The notes below the pieces were generated by a model. That model did no database searches, was not told the DNA's origin, and saw only the letters and a list, made by a program, of their open reading frames with translations. Below, one piece after another: positions 1-6,904 of a stretch of 64,000 nt of DNA. The DNA is taken from assembly GCA_035566895.1 (NCBI GenBank), contig DATMQA010000074.1, positions 4,562-68,561 on the forward strand. The letters are read 5' to 3'. This DNA is from DATMQA01 sp035566895. GTDB taxonomy: Bacteria > Verrucomicrobiota > Verrucomicrobiia > Limisphaerales > UBA8199. Both the position numbers and the translations under genes were made by a program. Numbering within the stretch: position 1 is the stretch's first letter; each line of letters begins with the position of its first letter.

Positions 1-2
1 TG

Positions 3-770
3 CGCGACTATGCGCGGTTTTTTGAAAAGCAGTATCACGGCAAATTTCAAATGGTCGTGGTGCTCAACGGGTGCCGGGACAATACCCTCGGGGTGGTCCG
101 GCGGGTCGCCGCCGACCATCCGGCCATCAGCGCGATGGAATTTCCCGAAGCCATCGGCAAGGGCGGCGCTTTAATCGAGGGCCTTAAGCTGGCGCCCCTG
201 GCGGATCTGATCGGTTACGTCGATGCGGATGGGGCGACGCCGCCCGAGGCCTTTTATGATCTGGTGAAACGAACTGCCGAAGCCGATTGTGTGATCGGCT
301 CCCGCTGGTTGCCCGGCGCGGTGCTCCATGTCGAGCAGACCAGCAACCGCCGCTTTGCCAGCCGCTGCTTTCACCTCATTGTCGAGTTGCTCTTCCGCCT
401 GCACATCAAGGACACCCAATGCGGCGCCAAAGTCATGCGGCGCCCGGCGGTTGAAAAAATTCACTCGACCCTGCGGATCGCCGACATGGCTTTCGATATC
501 AACCTGCTCTATTCCCTCAAGCGCGCCGGCTTTCGGGTCCTCGAGGTCCCCACCGAATGGACCGACCAGGTAGGCTCCAAGGTGACCCTGTTCCGGACCT
601 CGCTGACGATGTTTCTTTCCGCGTTCCGGATTTGGCTGATCTATTCGCCTTTGTACCCCTGGCTGCGCCCGTTGCGTCCGCTCGAGGCCTGGATTTACCG
701 GAAACTCCGCCAGCCCCAGCCCCGCCCGGGGCCGGAACTGAATGCGACAAACGTAAAACGTGACGCGTGA
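3..770 (+). CDS. Glycosyltransferase family 2 (DPM1/ALG5-like), 5' truncated
   Basis: The reading frame is already open at the window edge, so this is the C-terminal part of a longer gene and the ATG at 51 is internal. The residues match the GT2 fold of dolichyl/polyprenyl-phosphate sugar transferases: a KGGAL segment, then GYVDADGATPPEA holding the DxD-type metal/nucleotide-sugar site, then IGSRWLPGA, KDTQCGAKVMRR and a basic, aromatic C-terminal stretch (about residues 190-225 of the visible part) that probably associates with the membrane. The likely role is transfer of a sugar from a nucleotide donor to a polyprenyl phosphate for envelope glycan synthesis; donor and acceptor cannot be read from the sequence. 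The stop codon sits in a short ACGTAAAACGTGACGCGTG-type heptamer array shared with other intergenic sites in this window. Confidence 0.85.
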   Translation, partial: RDYARFFEKQYHGKFQMVVVLNGCRDNTLGVVRRVAADHPAISAMEFPEAIGKGGALIEGLKLAPLADLIGYVDADGATPPEAFYDLVKRTAEADCVIGSRWLPGAVLHVEQTSNRRFASRCFHLIVELLFRLHIKDTQCGAKVMRRPAVEKIHSTLRIADMAFDINLLYSLKRAGFRVLEVPTEWTDQVGSKVTLFRTSLTMFLSAFRIWLIYSPLYPWLRPLRPLEAWIYRKLRQPQPRPGPELNATNVKRDA

Positions 771-781
771 ACACGTTCTCC

Positions 782-2941
782 CTACTTCGCCATCCCAAGG
801 TTCTCCATCAGGAAGGCATAAGCATCGGCCTTCTCTTCGATGAGCTGGCTGGTGGTCGGTCCGTGGCCGTGGCCGGTGGAAAGCCGGACGCGCAGCAGCA
901 CGGGCGCCGGCCCCGCCTGGGCGGCTTGCAGCGCCGCGGCGAATTTGAACGAATGGGCCGGCATCACCCGGGTATCATGGTCGCCTGTGATGACCAGCGC
1001 CGCCGGGTAGCGTGTGCCGGCCCGCACGTTGTGATACGGCGAGTAGGCGTAGAGGGCTTTGAAATCATCCGGATTGTGCGGCGACCCAAAGTCGCCCACC
1101 CACCCGGCGCCCTGGCCGAATTGGTCGAACCGCAGCATGTCCATCACCCCGACGTAGGCCAGCGCGGCCTTGAAGAGGTCGGGGCGCTGGGTGAGACAGG
1201 CGCCGATGAGCAGCCCGCCGTTGGAAGCGCCCTCGATCGCCAGTTTCGGCGTCGAGGTGTAACGCTGCGCAATCAGCCATTCGGCGGCGGCAATGAAATC
1301 GTCGAATACAACCTGTTTATGCCCGCGGATGGCTTGCCGATGCCATTGCTCGCCGTACTCGCCCCCGCCGCGAATGTTGGCGACGGCAAAGACGCCGCCG
1401 CGCTCCAGCCAAACAAGTCGTGTGGCATCGAAGTGCGGCACCATCGGAATCCCAAAACCGCCGTAGCCATAGAGCAGGGTCGGGTTGGTTCCATCCAGCT
1501 TCAGCCCCTTCTTATAAACCAGGGACATCGGGATGCGGGTGCCGTCTTTGGCAGCGTAGAAGACTTGTTTTGCTTCAAGACTGCTGCAGTCGAAGGCGAT
1601 TTTGGGTGCGCGGAACACCGTGCTGGCGCCCGTCTCCAGGTCGAGACGGAAAATAGTGGGCGGCGTGATCAGATCGGTAAACGAGTAAAAGGTCTCCGCG
1701 TCGGTGGGCTGGCCGTCGAAACCAACGGCGGTGCCACGGCCCGGCAAGGCGACTTCGCGGCGCACGCGGCCATCCAGCCCATAGGTGCTCACTTTGCTGG
1801 ATGCGTCGTGCAAGGTTCGGACGATGAGTTGATGATCAACCAGGGTGACGCTGCCTCCGGCCACATCCATCGCGTCGGCGCCCTGGGGGACGATTTCCTT
1901 CCAGCGGGAGCGGTCGGGACTAGTGGGATCGATGGCGATGACGCGGCTGCGGGGCGCCTCCAGCGTGGTCTGGAAATAGAGCAGCCCGCCATCGGCCCCG
2001 GCGTAAATGTAAGCGGCGTCGAACCCTTCAGCCAGCGTCAAGACCTCGGCATGGGTCGAGTTGAGGTCCAACGCATAGACATTTTCCAGTCCTTTGTCAC
2101 CCACTTCGCCTTCGCCCGCCGTGAGGACGAGCCAACGGCTGCCTCGCGTCAAGTGCGGCTCGAACTGCCAGTCGGGATGGTCAGGTCGCGCGTAGAGCTT
2201 GCGGTCAGCCGATTGAGGCGTGCCCAGGGCGTGGTAATAGACCGCATTGCCAAGGTCGCGGGCCCTGAGTTCTTCACCCGGGGCGGGTGCTGGGAAAGCG
2301 CTGTAGTAAAGGCCCTTGCCATCGTGGGCGAAAACGGGGTGATAGTATTTTGTCCAGCGCAACACGTCGGGAAGGTCCTTGCCGCCGGCCAGGTCGCGAA
2401 GGCGCCAATCGGTCCAATCGGAGCCGCCCCGGGAAACGCCGTAAGCCAGCGTCGCGCCGTCCGGACTGGCGACGTAGCCGACGACGGCCAGGCTCCCGTT
2501 GGTCGAGAGGGCATTGGGATCGAGGACAACCGCAGGCTTGCCGGCGGGGCCGGGGGTGGAGTAGAGGACGCTCTGAGGCTGGAGCCCACCGTTGTGCGTA
2601 TAGAAGTAGCGGTCGCCTTTGTGGAAAGGGATGCTGAACTTCTCAAAATCGAGCAGCTCGGTCAGCCTTCGCCTGAGTGCCGGCCGGGCGGGGATGCGTT
2701 GCAAATAAGAATCCGTGAGCTGCGCCTCGGCGAGCACCCAGGCGCGGGTTTCGGCCGAGTCCAGTTGCTCGAGCCACCGATAGGGATCGGAGACTTTAAC
2801 CCCGTTGTAGTCGTCGATCGTGCTGTCGCGCCGGGCAGGGGGATAGGCGAAGGTCTGTGGCATGGGAGGTTGGGCCGCGGCCGCGGCGAGCGGGACGAAG
2901 AGAGACAACGTGATGCGTGAAACGTGAAACGTGACTTTCAT
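782..2941 (-). CDS. Prolyl oligopeptidase family serine peptidase (S9A)
   Basis: A 719-residue protein, the usual length for prolyl oligopeptidase plus a leader. The N-terminal half is the seven-bladed propeller that gates the active site (YPPARRDSTIDDYNG, then DPYRWLEQLDS). The C-terminal alpha/beta-hydrolase domain carries the triad: nucleophile Ser in GASNGG near residue 570, Asp in ITGDHDTRV near 652 and His in GHGHG near 690. GYGGFGIP and NIRGGGEYG are further family signatures. It should cleave short peptides after proline. The N-terminus begins with a hydrophobic leader ending AAAAA, suggesting export, but its first residues (KVTFHVSR) are encoded by a heptamer array at 2908-2940. It converges with the GT2 gene (11 bp apart) and diverges from the amidase. 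An open antisense frame covers nearly the whole gene and is ignored. Confidence 0.93.
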   Translation of the reverse strand: MKVTFHVSRITLSLFVPLAAAAAQPPMPQTFAYPPARRDSTIDDYNGVKVSDPYRWLEQLDSAETRAWVLAEAQLTDSYLQRIPARPALRRRLTELLDFEKFSIPFHKGDRYFYTHNGGLQPQSVLYSTPGPAGKPAVVLDPNALSTNGSLAVVGYVASPDGATLAYGVSRGGSDWTDWRLRDLAGGKDLPDVLRWTKYYHPVFAHDGKGLYYSAFPAPAPGEELRARDLGNAVYYHALGTPQSADRKLYARPDHPDWQFEPHLTRGSRWLVLTAGEGEVGDKGLENVYALDLNSTHAEVLTLAEGFDAAYIYAGADGGLLYFQTTLEAPRSRVIAIDPTSPDRSRWKEIVPQGADAMDVAGGSVTLVDHQLIVRTLHDASSKVSTYGLDGRVRREVALPGRGTAVGFDGQPTDAETFYSFTDLITPPTIFRLDLETGASTVFRAPKIAFDCSSLEAKQVFYAAKDGTRIPMSLVYKKGLKLDGTNPTLLYGYGGFGIPMVPHFDATRLVWLERGGVFAVANIRGGGEYGEQWHRQAIRGHKQVVFDDFIAAAEWLIAQRYTSTPKLAIEGASNGGLLIGACLTQRPDLFKAALAYVGVMDMLRFDQFGQGAGWVGDFGSPHNPDDFKALYAYSPYHNVRAGTRYPAALVITGDHDTRVMPAHSFKFAAALQAAQAGPAPVLLRVRLSTGHGHGPTTSQLIEEKADAYAFLMENLGMAK

Positions 2942-3057
2942 AGTAACAGTTTGCAGCGAAGGAACGATAATGGAGGCGAAGGGGCGTGGAAAGTAGGATC
3001 GGTGTACGCATGCCTAACGATTTCACCTTCACGTTTTACGTTTTACGTTTCACGTTA
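2908..3057. repeat. Inverted pair of ACGTTTC-type heptamer arrays
   Basis: Positions 2908-2940 read as tandem GTGAAAC-type units and 3022-3057 as the opposite-strand ACGTTTT/ACGTTTC units, about four copies each with a 7-bp period. They bracket an 80-bp spacer between the divergent peptidase and amidase genes. The left arm forms the first codons of the peptidase. Confidence 0.8.
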
Positions 3058-3094
3058 AGCTTGTCTCCAATCCGGCCTTCTCCACAATGCCAGC

Positions 3095-4237
3095 GTGTCG
3101 AACTCGGCGCTCGTGTCCTTTTGCCTGCTGGCAGTGTTGCTGGCGGGTTGCTCCACTGCTCCCCGCCCCAACACTGCCCAGGTGCCCGATTGGCAGGAGC
3201 GCGGACCTGAGGCAGGACGAGATCTCCCTCCCGTGACCTCGAACTCGAACCACATCGCCGCCGACACCGCAGGGACCCCGCACTCAGCAGGCTCCAACAG
3301 CGTCCAACCTGTCCCTCGCTTTACGGCTGCTCCCACGGTGGAAACCTGGACCCCGCTGGGGCGCTGGTCCAAAGCTAACGGCTTCGCCGCGCCGATATTC
3401 CTGGCGGCCACGCCCCTGCCCAGCTACGCGCTACGCTCCAGCCAGGGCGTGCTGGTGCTGCACACCGGCAACCAGCTCGCGCATTGGGACGGGATCGAAT
3501 TACACCTTGGGTATGCGCCGCAATTGATCGGTGGCCAGCCGTACGTCCATGGCCTGGACCTCAGAACGAGCCTCCAACCGCTGCTGAGCGGCGGGCCGGC
3601 CCCCTGCCTGAGCGCCCGCCCGGTTGTTGTGCTCGACCCGGGTCACGGCGGGACTGACTCCGGAACCCACAGCGTTTTGGGCCATTACGAGAAGGAGTTC
3701 ACACTGGATTGGGCGCGGCGCCTGCAGGCGCTCCTGGCCACCAACGGCTGGCAGGTGCTACTGACCCGCTCCGGGGACTTCGACCTGGCGCTCTCCAACC
3801 GTGTCGCTTTCGCCGAGGAGCACAAAGCCGACCTGTTCCTGAGCCTGCATTTCAACTCCGCTGCCCCCAACCAGGCCGAAGCCGGGCTGGAGACCTATGT
3901 GCTAACACCCAGCGGCATGGCTTCGAACCTGACGCGCGGGTTCGCCGATGATGCCGACGCGCTTTTCCCCAACAATGCTTTTGACACCCAAAATCTGCTC
4001 CTGGCCGTCCGCGTCCACGGCGCTCTGTTACAGGTCAACGGCCATCGCGACCGGGGCGTGCGTCACGCGCGCTTTCCAGGGGTGCTGCGGGGCCAACAGC
4101 GGCCGGCGATTCTGGTTGAAGGCGGCTACTTGTCCAACCCGCGCGAGGCGGGGCTAATCGGAGACGGCGATTACCGGCAGAAACTGGCGGAGGCGGTCGC
4201 GGGGGCGTTGGAAACAATCCGGCGCCAGGGAACGTGA
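3095..4237 (+). CDS. N-acetylmuramoyl-L-alanine amidase (Amidase_3), lipoprotein
   Basis: A 380-residue predicted lipoprotein: the leader ends in a lipobox, LLAGC, with Cys about residue 19. Residues ~175-375 form the zinc amidase domain of the AmiA/B/C-CwlM group. Visible ligands and signatures are VVLDPGHGGTDSG (first zinc His), YEKEFTLD with a Glu, LFLSLHFNS (His) and ILVEGGYLSNP, which holds the catalytic Glu. It should hydrolyse the amide bond between MurNAc and the stem peptide during cell separation or wall turnover. Residues 25-170 are a poorly conserved linker region. The start is GTG at 3095; a nearby ATG at 3087 is in another frame. It overlaps the next gene (TGATG), suggesting translational coupling with a sugar-nucleotide enzyme. 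Confidence 0.9.
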   Translation: MSNSALVSFCLLAVLLAGCSTAPRPNTAQVPDWQERGPEAGRDLPPVTSNSNHIAADTAGTPHSAGSNSVQPVPRFTAAPTVETWTPLGRWSKANGFAAPIFLAATPLPSYALRSSQGVLVLHTGNQLAHWDGIELHLGYAPQLIGGQPYVHGLDLRTSLQPLLSGGPAPCLSARPVVVLDPGHGGTDSGTHSVLGHYEKEFTLDWARRLQALLATNGWQVLLTRSGDFDLALSNRVAFAEEHKADLFLSLHFNSAAPNQAEAGLETYVLTPSGMASNLTRGFADDADALFPNNAFDTQNLLLAVRVHGALLQVNGHRDRGVRHARFPGVLRGQQRPAILVEGGYLSNPREAGLIGDGDYRQKLAEAVAGALETIRRQGT

Positions 4238-5229
4238 TGGGTAATGCCCCCAAACACACCCTGGTGACCGGCGGCGCCGGCTTCATCGGCTCACATTTGG
4301 TGGAGCGGCTGCTGGCTGAGGGCAAATCGGTGATCGTCATTGACGATCTTTCAACCGGCAGCCTTGAGAACCTGCGCGAGGTCGCTACCCATCCCAGGCT
4401 TCGCGTCCTTCAGACCCGGGTTTCCGCCTGCGACAACCTCTCGCAGTTGGCCGCACAGGCCGAGTCTGTTTACCATCTGGCAGCGGCCGTCGGCGTCGAG
4501 TTGGTCGTCAAATCTCCGATTCAAGTTCTGCAAACCAACCTCCACGAGACGGAGGTGCTGCTGGAAGCCGCGGCGCCGCACCGGGTGCCGGTGCTGCTGA
4601 CCTCGACTTCGGAAGTCTATGGCAAGAGCCAAAAGGCGGCGTTCAGCGAGGAAGACGACCTGCTGATCGGCCCGCCGCACCAGGCGCGGTGGAGCTACGC
4701 CTGTTCGAAGCTGATGGATGAGTTTTTGGCGCTGGCCTACGCCCGAGAACGCGCGTTGCCGGTCGTGATTGCCCGGCTGTTCAACACCGTAGGCCCACGG
4801 CAGACCGGGCGGTACGGCATGGTACTGCCGCGCTTTATCGCCGCCGCCAAAACCGGCCAGCCGCTCCGGGTCTATGGCGACGGCCGGCAGACTCGCTGTT
4901 TCTGCTTCGTACGCGACACGGTGGAGGCACTGCTTCGGCTCCAGAACTGCCTGGCTGCCCGCGACCAGGTCTTCAATGTCGGCAGCACTGAAGAAATCTC
5001 TGTTCGCCAATTAGCGGAGCTGGTAATTCAGAGTCTGGGCTCAAAGTCGCCGATCGTATCGGTCCCCTACGGTCAGGCCTATGCCCCGGGTTTTGACGAT
5101 ATGCGCCGGCGCAAACCGGTGGTGGACAAGCTGGCCGCGGTGGCCGGATTCCGCCCCGCGACGCCCCTCCGGGAGATTATTCAATTGACCGCCGCAGGTG
5201 ATGGGCACACAAAAGCGCCAGCGAATTAA
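4234..5229 (+). CDS. NAD-dependent epimerase/dehydratase (extended SDR)
   Basis: A 331-residue extended short-chain dehydrogenase. The Rossmann motif TGGAGFIGSHL is at residues ~11-21, the acidic residue for NAD ribose follows in VIVIDDLSTG, and the catalytic YACSK (YxxxK) lies near residue 156 with an upstream Ser/Thr in LLTSTSEVYG. Family resemblance is to UDP-glucose 4-epimerase, dTDP-glucose dehydratase or UDP-glucuronate decarboxylase; RLFNTVGPRQTG and GDGRQTRCFCFV fit the decarboxylase/epimerase branch. The exact substrate is not decided by what I see. It starts with GTG at 4234 or ATG at 4237, overlapping the stop of the amidase, so the pair is probably one transcript. Confidence 0.88.
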   Translation: MMGNAPKHTLVTGGAGFIGSHLVERLLAEGKSVIVIDDLSTGSLENLREVATHPRLRVLQTRVSACDNLSQLAAQAESVYHLAAAVGVELVVKSPIQVLQTNLHETEVLLEAAAPHRVPVLLTSTSEVYGKSQKAAFSEEDDLLIGPPHQARWSYACSKLMDEFLALAYARERALPVVIARLFNTVGPRQTGRYGMVLPRFIAAAKTGQPLRVYGDGRQTRCFCFVRDTVEALLRLQNCLAARDQVFNVGSTEEISVRQLAELVIQSLGSKSPIVSVPYGQAYAPGFDDMRRRKPVVDKLAAVAGFRPATPLREIIQLTAAGDGHTKAPAN

Positions 5230-5335
5230 AAAGACGCGAAGGCGCTGTGAATAACAACTAGGTCGCAAGAGCCTTTGTTCCTTTGTTGTTCAATTCAGTT
5301 TCTTCTTCCCGTCTTCGCGGCTTCGCTGTTAGTCC
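5219..5335. repeat. Inverted GCGAAG-type repeat in an intergenic region
   Basis: The stretch 5219-5250 (AAGACGCGAAGGCGCTG) has its near reverse complement at about 5307-5333 (CGTCTTCGCGGCTTCGCTG). A similar sequence recurs at 59365-59398, where it encodes part of a signal peptide. Together with the palindromes and promoter below this accounts for the 318-bp gap before the next gene. Confidence 0.55.
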
Positions 5336-5342
5336 CCCCAAT

Positions 5343-5377
5343 GCGTGAAAATCACGCAAAATGCGTGAAAATCACGC
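5343..5377. promoter_or_regulatory. Two tandem perfect palindromes, operator-like
   Basis: The 15-bp palindrome GCGTGAAAATCACGC occurs at 5343-5357 and again at 5363-5377, spaced exactly 20 bp (about two helical turns). Identical repeats on one DNA face suggest a dimeric regulator site about 100 bp upstream of the promoter candidate, but it could also be an interspersed repeat. Confidence 0.5.
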
Positions 5378-5476
5378 CTTTTGGTAACGGCGAGGCAAAG
5401 CGGTGTGCGGGTTTTCGGGCATTTTTGAAGCTCTTGCCCGCTGGCATCTTGGCTGCTAAACAGAAAGTCAAATCGG

Positions 5477-5505
5477 TTGACAGCGTGGACAGGGTTACCT
5501 AGAGT
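5477..5505 (+). promoter_or_regulatory. Sigma-70-type promoter candidate for the prepilin-type gene
   Basis: A perfect -35 hexamer TTGACA (5477-5482), a 17-bp spacer and TAGAGT (5500-5505, 4 of 6 matches to TATAAT) lie 42 bp upstream of the ATG at 5548. Confidence 0.5.
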
Positions 5506-5547
5506 TCGCGAACTGTCTGCAACAAACGAAACAAAACCAGCAAAGTT

Positions 5548-6417
5548 ATGAACAACCTACGGAAAAAAATCGGGGCTTTCACGCTGATCGAACTGCTCGT
5601 CGTGATCGCCATCATCGCCATCCTGGCGGCCATGTTGCTGCCTGCGCTGGCCCGCGCCAAGGCGCGCGCCCAACGCATCAACTGCACCAGCAACCTCAAA
5701 CAGATCGGCATCGCTTTCAAGACGTTTGCCCTGGACAACACCGACCGTTACCCGATGTTAGTGCCGGCCGGCGAAGGCGGCCCACCGCAACAATCCGTTC
5801 TCGGAGGCTTAGTTAAGGGGCCCGTAAAGTTGCACTCTAACAGGCCGCAAGCCACCTATATGTACCAAATCTTCGGCGTGATGTCGAACGAGCTGAGCAC
5901 GCCCAAGGTCGTCATCTGCCCGTCGGAGGACCAGAACAGCGCCCATTCGAACTTCTTCATGGGGAGCGCCGTCACCCTGCCGCAAAGCCGCCAAGGTATC
6001 TCTGACGACAACACCTTCACCGATGTCAACGTTTCCTATTTCGTCGGCGTCGATGCCATAGACGCGAATCCGCAGATGTTCCTTGCCGGCGACCGCAATA
6101 TCGTCGGGCAAGGTCCGGGTGTAGCGATCCTGCCAAACCCGGTACCGAACAACGGTTATGGCGGCGGCAACAATGGGCAATACTGTTCGGTAGCCTTGGG
6201 TACTAACTTCCAAGGGAACGTGGTCACGCCAGCGTGGACGGATAAACTGCACCAAAAGAACGGCAACGTTCTCATCTGTGACGGCAGCGTCCAGCAGTTG
6301 AGCAGTTCGAGAATGCGCGATGCGCTGCGAGTCACCGGCGACATTAACACCGCCGCTGCGGATGTCGCTTCGAATCCCCCCAATCCCAATACTGTGATGT
6401 TCCCGGACCACACTTGA
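5548..6417 (+). CDS. Prepilin-type N-terminal cleavage/methylation protein with H-X9-DG tail
   Basis: A 289-residue pseudopilin-like protein. The N-terminus has the class III signal: a basic leader MNNLRKKIG, the cleavage/methylation site at G/AFTLIELL and a hydrophobic helix running to about residue 32. A prepilin peptidase would cut after the Gly and methylate the new N-terminus. The C-terminal half contains HQKNGNVLICDG, the H-X9-DG motif typical of the many DUF1559-like pseudopilins of Planctomycetes and Verrucomicrobiota, whose precise role is unknown. It has its own promoter candidate and a strong downstream terminator, so it is probably monocistronic. A paralogue lies at 20984-21907. 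Confidence 0.92.
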   Translation: MNNLRKKIGAFTLIELLVVIAIIAILAAMLLPALARAKARAQRINCTSNLKQIGIAFKTFALDNTDRYPMLVPAGEGGPPQQSVLGGLVKGPVKLHSNRPQATYMYQIFGVMSNELSTPKVVICPSEDQNSAHSNFFMGSAVTLPQSRQGISDDNTFTDVNVSYFVGVDAIDANPQMFLAGDRNIVGQGPGVAILPNPVPNNGYGGGNNGQYCSVALGTNFQGNVVTPAWTDKLHQKNGNVLICDGSVQQLSSSRMRDALRVTGDINTAAADVASNPPNPNTVMFPDHT

Positions 6418-6445
6418 AGTGGTCGGATTTCGCGCGTAATCCTTC

Positions 6446-6473
6446 AAGGCGCCCGCGAGGGCGCCTTTTTTTT
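6446..6473 (+). terminator. Rho-independent terminator
   Basis: A perfect 9-bp stem AAGGCGCCC/GGGCGCCTT with a GCGA tetraloop at 6455-6458, followed by a run of eight T. It starts 29 bp after the stop of the prepilin-type gene. There is no T-run on the opposite strand, so it is probably unidirectional. Confidence 0.9.
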
Positions 6474-6479
6474 ATCAAA

Positions 6480-6710
6480 TTACGCCAGCGCCTGGAGCTT
6501 GTAGCTGAGCGTGTTATAATAGCGGCGTTTGAGGCCGCGTTTCTTGCGCTGGCGCTCGCGTGCTTTGACCAGGTGCTTGAGGCAGCGCGAACCCTCCGCG
6601 GCGGGGGCGCCGCACTCGGTGCACCGCCGGTCTCGCTGCATCCGCAACTGGTATTTCCTTTGCCGTGAAATCGGCCGGTCGGTGAACTCGTCTTTGATCG
6701 GTCTTCTCAT
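6480..6710 (-). CDS. Small basic Cys-containing (zinc-finger-like) protein
   Basis: About 76 residues from the ATG at 6710 (an in-frame ATG at 6758 would add 16). The protein is extremely Arg/Lys rich and holds a CTECG knuckle near residue 31 plus a later CLKH, a plausible C-x2-C...C-x2-H zinc site. The flanking segments RQRKYQLRMQRDRR and KARERQRKKRG are highly basic and probably bind nucleic acid. I do not recognise a named family. It converges on the prepilin-type gene with the terminator between them, and its codon use resembles the neighbours, which supports a real gene. The gap to 6905 holds only a weak promoter candidate (TATACT at 6886-6891). Confidence 0.6.
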   Translation of the reverse strand: MRRPIKDEFTDRPISRQRKYQLRMQRDRRCTECGAPAAEGSRCLKHLVKARERQRKKRGLKRRYYNTLSYKLQALA

Positions 6711-6904
6711 TTTATTTCCGCCTAAAAGATCATTGTACCGTTGTTTCGACTGGCGCAAGGGCTGAACGCTCGATTTTTTCGCGAAATGTCATCGCGCGTC
6801 CATAGACCGGCCAGGCCACGGGCCGCGAAGCCAGGACTCGCCGGCCTGCTTCCCGCTCGACAAGTTGCGCCCGGGAGATTTAGTCTATACTGCGGAACGA
6901 AAGC

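Noticed and set aside
767..2920. 717-residue open frame antisense to the prolyl oligopeptidase gene
   Set aside because: It mirrors the real gene, has a composition typical of an antisense high-GC frame and shows no recognisable domain; the opposite strand carries a complete catalytic triad.
5275..5502. 75-residue open frame in the gap before the prepilin-type gene
   Set aside because: It covers palindromes and a promoter candidate, has no domain and no ribosome-binding site.
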